A stretch of DNA of 64,000 nt from Bradyrhizobium sp. (lineage in GTDB: Bacteria; Pseudomonadota; Alphaproteobacteria; Rhizobiales; Xanthobacteraceae), in the NCBI RefSeq assembly GCF_030697065.1, contig NZ_JAUYQU010000087.1, positions 29,179 through 93,178 on the forward strand, in the 5' to 3' direction. Shown here in pieces: positions 51,872-60,832 of this stretch. How positions within the stretch are numbered: the stretch's first letter is position 1; each line of letters starts with the position of its first letter. The notes beneath the pieces are model-generated. The model ran no database searches. It was not told the DNA's origin and saw only the letters and a program-made list of their open reading frames with translations. A program made the position numbers and the translations under genes.

Positions 51872-52947
51872 TCGTCCACCTGGAGCGCGCCGCGGCGGAT
51901 CTGGTCACGCTCCAGGCTCTCGAACAGGGCCTTGAAGTTGCCCTCGCCAAAGCCCTCGTCGGCGCGGCGCTCGATGAACTCGAAAAACACCGGACCCAGC
52001 AGCGTCTCGGAGAAGATCTGCAGCAGCAGGCGCGGCTTGCCATCCTTGGTGGAACCGTCCAGCAGGATGCCGCGCGCCTGCAGCTCGGGCACCGGCTGGC
52101 CGTGGCCGGGCAGGCGCTCGGCCAGCATGTCGTAGTAGATGTCGTTGGGCGCGGTCATCAGCGGGATGCCGGCCAACTGCAGCGCGTCCACGCTCTCGAG
52201 CAGGTTGTCCGTCAGCAGGGCGATGTGCTGGATACCCTCGCCGCTGAACTTCATCAGGTACTCCTCGATCTGCCCCGTGCCCCGGCCCGATTCCTCGTTG
52301 AGCGGAATGCGGATCAACCCGTCGGGCGCCGTCATGGCGCGGCTGGTCAGGCCGGTGTATTCTCCTTGGATGTCGAAATAGCGGATCTCGCGGAAGTTGA
52401 AGATGCGCTCGTAGAAGGCGCCCCAGAAAGCCATGCGGCCGCGGTACACGTTGTGCGTCAGGTGGTCGATCACCTTGAAGCCGTGGCCGCGCGGGTGGCG
52501 GTCCACGCCCTCGATGAATTCGAAGTCGATGTCGTAGATGCTCTTGCCGTCCTCGAAGCGGTCGATCAGGTACAACGGCGCGCCGCCGATGCCCTTGATC
52601 GCCGGCAGGCGCAGCTCCATGGGGCCGGTGGGCACCTCCACCGGTTGCGCGCCCAGCTCCAGCGCGCGGGCATAGGCCTGGTGCGAATCACGCACGCGGA
52701 AGGCCATGGCGCAGGCACTGGGTCCGTGCTCGGCGGCAAAGTAGCCGGCCAGGCTGCGCGGCTCGCGGTTGACGATGAAGTTGATGTGACCCTGGCGGTA
52801 CAGCAGCACGTCCTTGCTGCGGTGGCGCGCCACCAGGGAGAAGCCCATCTTCTCGAACAGGGGCTCCAGGGTGTTGGGGGCGGGCGAGGCGAACTCAACG
52901 AATTCGAAGCCGCACAGGCCCATGGGATTGTCGAACAGGTCAGCCAT
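51868..52947 (-). CDS. hppD: 4-hydroxyphenylpyruvate dioxygenase
   Basis: 359 residues. Two vicinal-oxygen-chelate domains: the C-terminal one carries the iron ligands in [23 protein letters not shown] and the Glu of VFFEFIERR. Converts 4-hydroxyphenylpyruvate to homogentisate in tyrosine breakdown. The start at 52947 ([10 protein letters not shown]) has GGAG nine to ten bases upstream; the frame is open to 52995 without homology. The next homogentisate pathway genes (hmgA, maiA, fahA) are not in the window. It is the first gene of a two-gene unit with the AlkD-like gene. Confidence 0.95.
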   Translation of the reverse strand: MADLFDNPMGLCGFEFVEFASPAPNTLEPLFEKMGFSLVARHRSKDVLLYRQGHINFIVNREPRSLAGYFAAEHGPSACAMAFRVRDSHQAYARALELGAQPVEVPTGPMELRLPAIKGIGGAPLYLIDRFEDGKSIYDIDFEFIEGVDRHPRGHGFKVIDHLTHNVYRGRMAFWGAFYERIFNFREIRYFDIQGEYTGLTSRAMTAPDGLIRIPLNEESGRGTGQIEEYLMKFSGEGIQHIALLTDNLLESVDALQLAGIPLMTAPNDIYYDMLAERLPGHGQPVPELQARGILLDGSTKDGKPRLLLQIFSETLLGPVFFEFIERRADEGFGEGNFKALFESLERDQIRRGALQVDD

Positions 52948-53120
52948 GAAAAGTCTCCAGAAAAAATGATCAGCAGGCGTGCCGGGGCACGCCACGGCGA
53001 GGGACGCTCAGCCTTGCGCAGGGGGCGCGCAGGGCCGACCGCGCGTGCTGCGCGCGAGGTGCTGGCCGACGATCAGGAACTGGGTATCCATGGTTTGGGC
53101 TGATGGTACGCCAGCCAGTT

Positions 53121-54554
53121 TCAGGCACGCGGCCGCACCATCTCGGTCGGCTGCACCCAGCGGTCGAAGTCCGCCGCGCTCACGTAGCCCAGCGCCAGCG
53201 CGGCATCGCGCAGGGTGCTGCCCTCGCGGTGTGCGTGTTTGGCGATCTCCGCGGCATGGTCATAGCCGATGTGCGGCGCCAGCGCCGTCACCAGCATCAG
53301 CGAGCGGTCCAGCAGCTCCTGTATGCGCTGCGGGTTGGCCGTGATGCCGCGCGCGCAATGCTCGTCGAAACTCGCCATGCCCTCGGCCAGCAGGCGGATG
53401 CTCTGCAGCAGGTTGTGGGCGATCAGCGGCTTGTACACATTGAGCTCGAGGTTGCCCGAGGCGCCACCCATGCTGATCGCGACATCATTGCCCATGACCT
53501 GGCAGCACAGCATCGTGAGGGCCTCGCATTGCGTCGGGTTCACCTTGCCCGGCATGATGGAGCTGCCGGGTTCGTTCTCGGGGATGCCGATCTCGCCCAG
53601 CCCCGCTCGCGGGCCCGAAGCCAGCCATCGCACATCGTTGGCGATCTTCATCAGCGCGACGGCCAGTGTCTTGAGCGCGCCGTGCACGGCCACCAGACCG
53701 TCGTGCGAGGCGAGGGCGGCAAACTTGTTGGGTGCGCTGATGAAGGGCAGCTGTGCGCCGTGTGCCAGCTCGGCCGCCACCCGTGCCCCGAACTCGGGGT
53801 GCGTGTTCAGGCCCGTGCCCACGGCGGTGCCGCCGATGGCCAGCGGGTACAGCGAGACCAGGCTGTCGCGGATGAGCATGTACGCGTGGTCCAGCTGCGC
53901 GGCATAGGCGGAGAACTCGTTGCCCAGCGTCAGCGGCGTGGCATCCTGCAGATGGGTGCGGCCGATCTTCACGATGTCGGCAAAGGCCGCGCTCTTGGCG
54001 GCCAGCGTATCGCGCAGGCCCGCCAGGGCCGGCAGCAGCGCCACGGTGATGCCTTTGGCCGCCGCCAGGTGCATGGCCGTGGGGAAGACATCATTGGATG
54101 ACTGGCCCAGGTTCACGTGGTCATTCGGGTGCACCAGCCGGTCCTGCCCGCGCGGGCCGCCCAGCAGTTCGGAGGCGCGGTTGGCCAGCACCTCGTTCAT
54201 GTTCATATTGCTCTGGGTGCCTGAGCCCGTCTGCCAGACCGAGAGCACGAACTCGGCCCCGTGCTCGCCATCCAGCACTTCCTCCGCCGCGCTGGCGATG
54301 GCCATGGCCTTGTCGGGCTCCAGCAGGGCCAGCTCCAGGTTCACGCGGGCGCTGACCAGCTTGATCAGGGCCAGCGCCTTCACGATCTCTGCGGGCATGC
54401 GTTCCGTGGAGATGGAAAAAAAGGCCAGCGAGCGCTGCGTCTGCGCACCCCACAGCCGCTCGACAGCGACCTCGATCGGGCCGAAGCTGTCGTGCTCCGT
54501 GCGGGTGGTGGCGATCGGCTTAGTCCGGTCGGGCATGGGTGCGCTGGTGGACAC
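53121..54554 (-). CDS. fumC: Class II fumarate hydratase
   Basis: 477 residues. The family signature [15 protein letters not shown], the substrate motif [34 protein letters not shown] and the lyase helices are complete. It converts fumarate and malate in the TCA cycle and needs no iron-sulfur cluster. A GTG start at 54554 is preferred over the ATG at 54536 because AAGGAGT lies six bases upstream. It stands alone, divergent from the small DUF2789 gene and 173 bp upstream of hppD on the same strand. Confidence 0.95.
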   Translation of the reverse strand: MSTSAPMPDRTKPIATTRTEHDSFGPIEVAVERLWGAQTQRSLAFFSISTERMPAEIVKALALIKLVSARVNLELALLEPDKAMAIASAAEEVLDGEHGAEFVLSVWQTGSGTQSNMNMNEVLANRASELLGGPRGQDRLVHPNDHVNLGQSSNDVFPTAMHLAAAKGITVALLPALAGLRDTLAAKSAAFADIVKIGRTHLQDATPLTLGNEFSAYAAQLDHAYMLIRDSLVSLYPLAIGGTAVGTGLNTHPEFGARVAAELAHGAQLPFISAPNKFAALASHDGLVAVHGALKTLAVALMKIANDVRWLASGPRAGLGEIGIPENEPGSSIMPGKVNPTQCEALTMLCCQVMGNDVAISMGGASGNLELNVYKPLIAHNLLQSIRLLAEGMASFDEHCARGITANPQRIQELLDRSLMLVTALAPHIGYDHAAEIAKHAHREGSTLRDAALALGYVSAADFDRWVQPTEMVRPRA

Positions 54555-54672
54555 GGTACGACTCCTTGGGGACGGAATGCAATTACACACCCACCCTTGC
54601 GCAAAGCGCAAGATGCGCATTGAATCGGGCGTGAGCCGCGTCTGATCCCTACGGTCACAAAGGATGCCCACC

Positions 54673-54915
54673 ATGTCTACCCACCATCGCCGCTTCAGCG
54701 AACTCTTCGTCCAACTGGGCCTGCCCGGTGAAGAGAAGGGCATCGCTGCCTTCATCCAGACGCACTCTCCGCTGGACTCCGCCACGCGGCTGGAAGACGC
54801 GCCGTTCTGGACTTCGCAGCAGGCATCGTTGCTGCACGAGCATTTGCAGGACGATGCAGACTGGGCCGAGGTGGCGGACCAGCTCAGCCTGGCCTTGCGT
54901 GCCGTCGAGTCCTGA
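54673..54915 (+). CDS. DUF2789 protein
   Basis: 80 residues. [36 protein letters not shown] and [20 protein letters not shown] match the DUF2789 pattern of small helical proteins found in gamma- and betaproteobacteria. AAGGA nine bases upstream supports the start at 54673 rather than the ATG at 54664. Function unknown; it is divergent from fumC over 118 bp. Confidence 0.85.
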   Translation: MSTHHRRFSELFVQLGLPGEEKGIAAFIQTHSPLDSATRLEDAPFWTSQQASLLHEHLQDDADWAEVADQLSLALRAVES

Positions 54916-55010
54916 GTCGCGCCGCAAAGACCCTGTTGCCGCGTGACGCCTGTTGTGGTCCTAAGATGGCCACTGTTTCAGGTATCCCTTATCCATTCCA
55001 GGAGTAACTC

Positions 55011-55517
55011 ATGTCCCTTTCCATGTACCAGGCCAGCGTACCGCGCTTCATCAATGCCCTGAACAGCCTGTCCGCCATCCTGGACAAGGCGCAGGCCCAT
55101 GTGGATGCGAAGAAGCTCGACGAGACCGCGCTCACCGGCTTTCGCCTCTATCCCGACATGCTGCCCCTGGCGCGCCAGGTCATGATCGCCGCCGATACTG
55201 CCAAGGGCCTGGCCGCGCGCCTGGCCGGCGTGGAGATCCCGGTCTATGAAGACACCGAGAAGACCCTGGCCGAACTGAAGGCACGCATCGCCAAGACCGT
55301 GGCCTATCTGCAGACCTTCAAGCCCGGACAGATCGACGGCACCGAGGACAAGGAAATCGTCATCAAGCGCGGCGACAAGGAAACCCGCTACACCGGCATG
55401 CAGTTCCTGCTGGGCCACGCCACGCCCAACGTCTACTTCCACGTCACCACGGCCTACGCCATCCTGCGCCACAACGGCGTGGAGATCGGCAAGCGCGACT
55501 ATCTCGGCACGGTCTGA
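55011..55517 (+). CDS. DUF1993 protein
   Basis: 168 residues, helical, with [20 protein letters not shown] at the N-terminus, [21 protein letters not shown] in the middle and [20 protein letters not shown] near the end. This is the DUF1993 family, distantly similar to DinB-like four-helix bundles with potential metal-binding histidines (HATPNVYFH). Function unknown. It lies 38 bp upstream of the molybdenum hydroxylase operon and could be cotranscribed with it. An AGGAG precedes the ATG. Confidence 0.85.
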   Translation: MSLSMYQASVPRFINALNSLSAILDKAQAHVDAKKLDETALTGFRLYPDMLPLARQVMIAADTAKGLAARLAGVEIPVYEDTEKTLAELKARIAKTVAYLQTFKPGQIDGTEDKEIVIKRGDKETRYTGMQFLLGHATPNVYFHVTTAYAILRHNGVEIGKRDYLGTV

Positions 55518-55554
55518 TCCAGATTCCGTCCAGCACAACACTCCAGGAGGCCCC

Positions 55555-56022
55555 ATGATCCAGATGACCGTCAACGGCCAGGCCAGCAGCCTGAATGCCG
55601 ACCCCGCCATGCCCCTGCTGTGGGCCTTGCGCGAAGACCTGCAGCTCACCGGCACCAAGTTCGGCTGCGGCATCGCGCTGTGCGGCGCCTGCACCGTGCA
55701 CGTGGACGGCCAGGCCGTGCGCTCCTGCGCCACGCCGCTGGCCGATGCGGCGGGCAAGAAAGTCATCACCATCGAAGCCGTCGGCAAGGGCCGCGTGGGT
55801 AAGGCCGTGCAGGCCGCCTGGGCCAAGGTGGACGTGCCGCAATGCGGCTACTGCCAGAGCGGCCAGATCATGAGCGCCGTCGCCCTGCTGAGTGTCAAGA
55901 AGAACCCGAGCGACGCTGACATCGACGCCGCCATGAGCGGCAACCTCTGCCGCTGCGGCACCTACAACCAGATCCGTGCCGCCATCCAGGACGCCGCACG
56001 TAACCTGTCCAAGGGGGCCTGA
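55555..56022 (+). CDS. 2Fe-2S subunit of a molybdenum hydroxylase (IorA-like)
   Basis: 155 residues with two iron-sulfur clusters: the plant-type [15 protein letters not shown] in the N-terminal half and the helical-domain cysteines [11 protein letters not shown] and [12 protein letters not shown] in the C-terminal half. It carries electrons from the molybdenum centre of the partner subunit encoded right after. Homologues include isoquinoline 1-oxidoreductase IorA and aldehyde oxidoreductases. The large subunit gene starts one base after its stop. Confidence 0.93.
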   Translation: MIQMTVNGQASSLNADPAMPLLWALREDLQLTGTKFGCGIALCGACTVHVDGQAVRSCATPLADAAGKKVITIEAVGKGRVGKAVQAAWAKVDVPQCGYCQSGQIMSAVALLSVKKNPSDADIDAAMSGNLCRCGTYNQIRAAIQDAARNLSKGA

Positions 56023-56023
56023 C

Positions 56024-58186
56024 ATGACTGCTTCCATCCTCCATCCCGCCCCCTCGCGCCGCGATTTCCTGAAAGCCGGTGGCGCCACCGGCGCGGCCCT
56101 GGTCGTCAGCTTTGCCCTGCCGCTGGGTACACCGCGCGTGCTGGCCGCCACGGCCCAGGGCGCCTTCGCGCCCAACGCCTTCCTGCGCATCACCCCGGAC
56201 AACCGCGTCACCGTGGTCTGCGGCTCCTCCGAGATGGGGCAGGGCGTGCTCACCGCCATCCCCATGCTGGTGGCTGAAGAACTGGACGCCGACTGGAAGC
56301 TGGTGCGCGTGGAGCAGGCGCCTTCGGACACCGCCTTCAACAACCCCGTCTTCGGCATGCAGGCCACCGGCGGCAGCACCACCATCCGCGCCTTCTACAC
56401 GCCCATGCGCCAGGCCGGCGCCGCCGCCCGCGAGATGCTGGTGGCCGCTGCGGCCCAGCAGTGGGGCGTGCCCGCTGCCAGCCTCAAGACCTCGGCCAGC
56501 CACGTGATCGGCCCCAAGGGGAAAAGGCTCAGCTACGGCCAGCTGGTGGAAGCCGCCGCCAAAGAGCCCGTGCCGAAGGATCCCACCCTCAAGAAGAACG
56601 CCGACTTCAAGATCATCGGCCAGCGCACCCGCCGCCTGGACACGCCGGGCAAGCTCAACGGCAGCACCCTGTTCGGCATCGACGCGCAGGTGCCGGGCAT
56701 GCTCGTGGCCGTCATGGCCCGCGCGCCCGTGCACGGCGCCAAGCCGCTGAAGTTCGACGAGGCCGCGGCTCGCGCCGTCAAGGGTGTGCAGGCCGTCATC
56801 GCCATCCCCGGTGGCGTGGCTGTGCTGGCCGGCGGCTACTACGCCGCGCGCCAGGGCCGCGATGCGCTCAAGGTGCAGTGGGACCTGGGCGCGCACGCGG
56901 ACCTCTCCAGCGCCAAGATCAAGCAGGCCCTCAACGCCGCCGCCGACGCGGCCGGTGCCGTGGCCAAGACCAGCGGCGACACGGACGCCGCGCTCAGCGC
57001 CGCCGCCACCCGCCTGAGCGCCACCTACGAAGTGCCCTACCTGGCGCACGCCACCATGGAGCCGCTCAACTGCCTGGCCTGGGTGAAAGACGGCGGCGTG
57101 GAGATCTGGGCCGGCACGCAAAGCCAGGGCCCGGCCGCCGGCATCATCGCCAACGTGGCCGGTGTGCCCGTGGCGAACGTCAAGGTCAACACCATGATGC
57201 TGGGCGGCGGCTTCGGCCGGCGCTTCGCCCCCGACTTCATGATCGACGCCACGCTGCTCTCCAAGATCAGCGGCAAGCCCGTCAAGCTCATCTACACCCG
57301 CGAAGACGACATGGCCGCCGGCTTCTACCGCCCCGCCTCGCTGGTCAAGTTCGAAGGCGGGCTCGATGCCAAGGGCCAGCCCACCGCGCTCAAGGCCCGC
57401 GTGGCCTCGCCCTCCATCATGGCGGGCTCGGGCTTCATGAAAATCCCGGACAACGGCGTGGACAGCTTCGCCGTGGAAGGCCTGGCCGACCAGCCCTATG
57501 GCATTGCCAACCAGCACGTTGCCTACGGTCGCGCCGAACCCGGCCCGCAGGTGTGGTTCTGGCGCTCGGTGGGCCATTCGCAGAACGCCTTCTTCATCGA
57601 AAGCTTCATCGACGAGATGGCCGCCGCCGCCAAGGCCGACCCCTACCAGTTCCGCGCCAAGCTGCTGAAAGACCAGCCGCGCGAACTCGGCGTGCTCAAA
57701 GCCGCCGCGCAGAAAGCCGGCTGGGGCAAGCCCTTGCCCAAAGGCCGCTACCGAGGCATCGCCGTGGCGGAAAGCTTCGGCAGCTTCGTGGCCCAGGTGG
57801 CCGAGGTCTCGGTGGCCAAGGACGGCACGCCCCGGGTCCACCGCGTGGTGGCCGCGGTGGACTGCGGCCTCACGGTGAACCCGCTGACCATCGAACGCCA
57901 GGTGGAAAGCGCCATCGTCTACGGCCTGTCGGCTGCGCTCTACGGCCAGATCAGCTACAAGGACGGTGTGGTGGAGCAGGGCAACTTCCACAACTACCCC
58001 GTGCTGCGCATCAGCGAAATGCCCAAGGTGGAAGTGCACATCCTGCCCAGCCAAGAGGCCCCTGGCGGCATGGGTGAGCCCGGCACGCCACCCATTGCGC
58101 CGGCGGTGTGCAACGCCATCTTTGCCGCCACGGGTGTGCGGGTGCGGAGCTTGCCGATCGACACCAGGGCGCTGACGAAGGCCTGA
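56024..58186 (+). CDS. Molybdopterin-binding subunit of a periplasmic aldehyde/isoquinoline oxidoreductase (IorB-like)
   Basis: 720 residues. A Tat motif ([10 protein letters not shown]) opens the N-terminus, so the enzyme is exported folded. The molybdopterin domain shows [42 protein letters not shown] and, near the C-terminus, the catalytic Glu region [13 protein letters not shown]. This is the single-chain, cytochrome-linked form without a separate FAD subunit. It hydroxylates an aldehyde or N-heterocycle; substrate unknown. It ends at a terminator hairpin. A remnant of a second copy of its 3' end lies at 62865-62945. Confidence 0.92.
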   Translation: MTASILHPAPSRRDFLKAGGATGAALVVSFALPLGTPRVLAATAQGAFAPNAFLRITPDNRVTVVCGSSEMGQGVLTAIPMLVAEELDADWKLVRVEQAPSDTAFNNPVFGMQATGGSTTIRAFYTPMRQAGAAAREMLVAAAAQQWGVPAASLKTSASHVIGPKGKRLSYGQLVEAAAKEPVPKDPTLKKNADFKIIGQRTRRLDTPGKLNGSTLFGIDAQVPGMLVAVMARAPVHGAKPLKFDEAAARAVKGVQAVIAIPGGVAVLAGGYYAARQGRDALKVQWDLGAHADLSSAKIKQALNAAADAAGAVAKTSGDTDAALSAAATRLSATYEVPYLAHATMEPLNCLAWVKDGGVEIWAGTQSQGPAAGIIANVAGVPVANVKVNTMMLGGGFGRRFAPDFMIDATLLSKISGKPVKLIYTREDDMAAGFYRPASLVKFEGGLDAKGQPTALKARVASPSIMAGSGFMKIPDNGVDSFAVEGLADQPYGIANQHVAYGRAEPGPQVWFWRSVGHSQNAFFIESFIDEMAAAAKADPYQFRAKLLKDQPRELGVLKAAAQKAGWGKPLPKGRYRGIAVAESFGSFVAQVAEVSVAKDGTPRVHRVVAAVDCGLTVNPLTIERQVESAIVYGLSAALYGQISYKDGVVEQGNFHNYPVLRISEMPKVEVHILPSQEAPGGMGEPGTPPIAPAVCNAIFAATGVRVRSLPIDTRALTKA

Positions 58187-58207
58187 GCCGGCGAGTTGGC
58201 GTCAACG

Positions 58208-58236
58208 AAAAACGGGGCCTGCGGGGCCCCGTTTTT
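58208..58236 (+). terminator. Rho-independent terminator after the molybdenum hydroxylase operon
   Basis: AAAAACGGGGCC, loop TGCGG and GGCCCCGTTTTT-type arms (12 base pairs) with a T-run at the end. It is 21 bp after the stop at 58186 and ends the DUF1993/iorAB run. A similar hairpin occurs at 62971-62996. Confidence 0.85.
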
Positions 58237-58252
58237 CATTACCATCCACAGC

Positions 58253-58498
58253 ATGCCCGCCACCGAAATCAAAGTCACCGCTGCCGGCGTCGTTGCCGGC
58301 AAGGAACTGCTCATCCCCACTGGCGAGCAGGGCAACACCCTGCCGCATGTGCAGGACTGGGTCACCAGCCGGCTCAAGGCCAGGTCACCCGTCAAGGACG
58401 TCAGCGCCGCAGTGCTGGTCAAAGGCATCAAGCAGTGGGCGGCGTATGAGGAGAGGGTTGGGTCCAGGAAGGTCAGGACGGTCTTCAAGATCACCTAG
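58253..58498 (+). CDS. Small hypothetical protein
   Basis: 81 residues: [40 protein letters not shown] and a basic C-terminus ([17 protein letters not shown]). No signal or membrane segment. It begins 16 bp after the terminator and has no clear ribosome-binding site, so it may be weakly expressed or spurious. The region after it to 58784 (286 bp) has no supported gene. Family not recognised. Confidence 0.45.
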   Translation: MPATEIKVTAAGVVAGKELLIPTGEQGNTLPHVQDWVTSRLKARSPVKDVSAAVLVKGIKQWAAYEERVGSRKVRTVFKIT

Positions 58499-58784
58499 TG
58501 GCCTGAGTTCTCCATCGGGCGCTCGCAGGCGAAAGAATGCGAAGGGCGCAGGCCGGTGGTTGAGACCCACCTGCGGCAGGCCGGTGGTGGCGTACCAGGT
58601 CGCAGAGGTTGGCCGTTACATTGCGGGGTTTCACGGTTTGTCATGAGCGCGGCCCTGCGCTATATTTGTCCGAATTCTTCAAACAAAACAAGCACTTAGC
58701 TTGCAGCAAGGGAGGCGCCAGGATGACCATCCGTCCATGTTATTCCGCACTTTTGCGGTCGATATCACTTTAGGCCGTATAGAG

Positions 58785-59093
58785 ATGACATCTAGCGCCC
58801 GCCGCGTCAGCCGGACTGGTCTGACGTTCTGCATCTTGTACACCGTTGTAGCTTCTGCATTGGTCGTAATCGGGGCATTCGTTGCAGACGATACAAAGAG
58901 CCGAGTGGTGTTGATGCAGATGCCAATCGCATTGCAGGGCGCCTTGCTTTACGCAATTGGCTTGGGTGGATTCTTGCGCGCGCTCTCCTGGCCAGTGGCC
59001 TACGTCATACTTGGCGTTCCCACCCTGCTTGCGCTCTATGCCGTAGGCGCATTCGTCGAAAGAGCATTTCGAGGAGGTGATGATGTGGTCTAA
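58785..59093 (+). CDS. Small membrane protein, integron-cassette-like
   Basis: 102 residues with three membrane segments: TGLTFCILYTVVASALVVIG, MPIALQGALLYAIGLGGFLR and PVAYVILGVPTLLALYAVGAF. Its base composition is lower in G+C than the neighbouring genes. The stop codon TAA (59091-59093) lies inside the R-box of an attC-like site, the way genes sit in integron cassettes. The start at 58785 (MTSSARR) follows AGAG; the frame to 58701 is open. Function unknown. Confidence 0.6.
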   Translation: MTSSARRVSRTGLTFCILYTVVASALVVIGAFVADDTKSRVVLMQMPIALQGALLYAIGLGGFLRALSWPVAYVILGVPTLLALYAVGAFVERAFRGGDDVV

Positions 59094-59147
59094 CCAGTCA
59101 ATCGAGAGTGGATCGCCTGCGGCTCCCACTCATCTCAAACGTTAGAT
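59088..59147 (+). other. attC-like recombination site 1
   Basis: 60 bp. The left R-box GTCTAAC (59088-59094, fits RYYYAAC) and the right R-box GTTAGAT (59141-59147, fits GTTRRRY) are complementary except at one base. The inside is an imperfect palindrome (GAGTGG...CCACTC) as expected for a folded bottom strand. The upstream stop codon is inside the site and the next ATG is at 59150, directly after it. No intI gene is visible in the window. Confidence 0.75.
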
Positions 59148-59149
59148 TC

Positions 59150-59587
59150 ATGAAGACACCAGCATTCGTCTTAGCCCTCCTACTGCTGGCCGTGCTTGCC
59201 CTTGTTAAGGCGGGCACGAGTAGCGCGGCAATCAATGCATTCTTGACCGTTGCAGCCTTGATGATGATTCCTTGGTACTTCGGTACGCGCGACCGCACGA
59301 AGCCACCATCGAATCCGGAAAAAATATTTGCCAGCTTGTGGGTTTGGTTCAGGCGAATCGTCGCGCTGATATTGGGGGGGCCACTTCTATTCGGGGGCTT
59401 TCACACCATGTTGAAACCGGCGTCCGATGGCCCGCTGTCATCTTGGTTTGCGCCCTGGGTGCTTATTTTGTTTGGTTTGTTAATCTTGTACTCGGGCTGG
59501 TTTGGAGCCGGTCCAGATCGGTATGCCTTTCGAGACGACATTGACCAACACAAGGAAAACAAGCGCCGATACGGTTGGTGGTTCTAA
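59150..59587 (+). CDS. Membrane protein, integron-cassette-like
   Basis: 145 residues. Four hydrophobic stretches: AFVLALLLLAVLALVKAG, AFLTVAALMMIPWYF, IVALILGGPLLFGGF and WVLILFGLLILYSGWFGAG, with a charged tail (DDIDQHKENKRRYGWWF). No recognised family. It starts three bases after the attC-like R-box at 59141-59147 and ends just before a second attC-like site, the classic cassette layout. Lower G+C than the surrounding genes. Confidence 0.65.
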   Translation: MKTPAFVLALLLLAVLALVKAGTSSAAINAFLTVAALMMIPWYFGTRDRTKPPSNPEKIFASLWVWFRRIVALILGGPLLFGGFHTMLKPASDGPLSSWFAPWVLILFGLLILYSGWFGAGPDRYAFRDDIDQHKENKRRYGWWF

Positions 59588-59594
59588 TGAACGC

Positions 59595-59681
59595 ATCTAA
59601 CAAGATGCTCGTCGCGGACCCGCGGCAGCAGGATGCCGCTGCGGGGCAATTGCTGCGTGCCGGACAGCGCCAACGTTATGC
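59595..59681 (+). other. attC-like recombination site 2
   Basis: 87 bp from ATCTAAC (59595-59601, fits RYYYAAC) to GTTATGC (59675-59681). The right box has T instead of R at the fifth base. Between them lies a long GC-rich palindrome (CCGCGGCAGCAGG and ATGCCGCTGCGG). Length and internal symmetry fit attC. It separates the 145-residue gene from the acetyltransferase gene. Confidence 0.6.
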
Positions 59682-59734
59682 CTCATGTGCAATCACATGC
59701 CGCTTGGCTGCTTTGTTGAAATTGGATGCATAGA

Positions 59735-60271
59735 ATGAAGTTGGAAAGAGTTGGAAGGGAAAGAGCGAGTGATCTAACGCATCTCTTCACATCCACGTTT
59801 GGTTCTTCGGAGGGGGCAGACGAAGGAGCCCTGATTGGGAGTCTGGTTGCCAAGTTGAGTGCCGACATCGATGATCTTGAAATTCTCTGCTTCTGCGCTG
59901 TTGAGAATGAACAGCTTATCGGAGCCATCTTCTTTACGAGGCTTCACTTTGCAGATAGAGCACCGATTTACATGCTCGCTCCCGTGGCAGTAGCTACCGA
60001 CCATCAAAAGTCTGGTGTCGGGAAGGCGCTGATCAGGCATGGGCTCAACGAGCTGGCCAATCGTGGCGCTCTGGTGGCGGTAACCTATGGTGATCCGTCC
60101 TACTACGAAAAATTCGGCTTCAAGCCGCTTTCAGAGAACGTCCTGAAGGCCCCAATGGATCTGTCCATGCCGCATGGATGGCTGGGGCTGTCTCTTACCG
60201 AAGAGCCTATTCAGACGCGCGCCGAGCGTCCAGCTTGCGTCGATGCATTCCTCGATCCGGCGTACTGGTAA
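59735..60271 (+). CDS. GNAT-family N-acetyltransferase
   Basis: 178 residues. The acetyl-CoA-binding loop is QKSGVGKALIRHGLNEL (Q/RxxGxG/A motif) with the beta-alpha pair LAPVAVATDH and FGFKPLSENVL at the C-terminus, which is the form of YhbS-type acetyltransferases. The start may be ATG 59726 or 59735; the second is preferred because it is nearer a GGAAAG-like context, but this is weak. Such acetyltransferases are common cassette genes. No attC-like site was found after its stop. Confidence 0.75.
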   Translation: MKLERVGRERASDLTHLFTSTFGSSEGADEGALIGSLVAKLSADIDDLEILCFCAVENEQLIGAIFFTRLHFADRAPIYMLAPVAVATDHQKSGVGKALIRHGLNELANRGALVAVTYGDPSYYEKFGFKPLSENVLKAPMDLSMPHGWLGLSLTEEPIQTRAERPACVDAFLDPAYW

Positions 60272-60419
60272 AACACGAGCTTGAATCAGCATATCTTTCC
60301 GGGGCGGTTCCTCCTTGTCGTGAGTGTTCCCCGCCATCGAACCCACCTTTTCGTGCGCCGGCAGAAAGACTATCCTTCTCCGAACCCCGGCACCCGGCCC
60401 GGCGACGGATGACTGCCCC

Positions 60420-60737
60420 ATGAAGACCCTCTACCACGCGTCCAGCGCGATCGAAGCGCATATGCTGCAGGACCTGCTGCAGCAGGAGCGCATCGCGGCC
60501 TTCGTGCACGGCGAGCATCTGCAAGGCGCCATCGGCGAGCTGCCGGCGGCCGGGCTGGTGCGGGTGGAGGTCAACGACGCCGACTACGAAATGGCCCGTG
60601 CCGTGGTGGCGCGCTGGGAGGCGCAGCAGCCCCGGGAGGCCCCGGCGCCAGCTGCTGCGCCCGCCAGCCGGTTGCCCGCTTTCCTGATGGGGCTTGCGGT
60701 GGGTGTGGCGCTTTGCCTTTTGCTGACCGGCCGCTGA
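60420..60737 (+). CDS. DUF2007-type small signalling protein with membrane anchor
   Basis: 105 residues. MKTLYHASSAIEAHMLQDLL and GLVRVEVNDADYEMARAVVA match the DUF2007 fold (a ferredoxin-like putative signal transducer), followed by an Ala/Pro-rich linker and a C-terminal membrane helix (AFLMGLAVGVALCLLLTG). Function unknown. It resumes high-G+C betaproteobacterial composition after the cassette region, 148 bp after the acetyltransferase gene. Confidence 0.8.
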   Translation: MKTLYHASSAIEAHMLQDLLQQERIAAFVHGEHLQGAIGELPAAGLVRVEVNDADYEMARAVVARWEAQQPREAPAPAAAPASRLPAFLMGLAVGVALCLLLTGR

Positions 60738-60832
60738 GCGGGCGCGCAGGGCGGCCCCGGCCGCGTGCTGTGCCGGCGGCGGCCCGGAATTCCGGACAAT
60801 AAGCCAATAGGCCGCTCATCCATCGTCCGCCC

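Noticed and set aside
58499..58784. An attC site before the first cassette-like gene
   Set aside because: A GTTATTC box at 58739 has no convincing partner box or palindrome, so it was not annotated.
60272..60419. An attC site after the acetyltransferase gene
   Set aside because: No R-box pair around a palindrome was found in the 148-bp gap.
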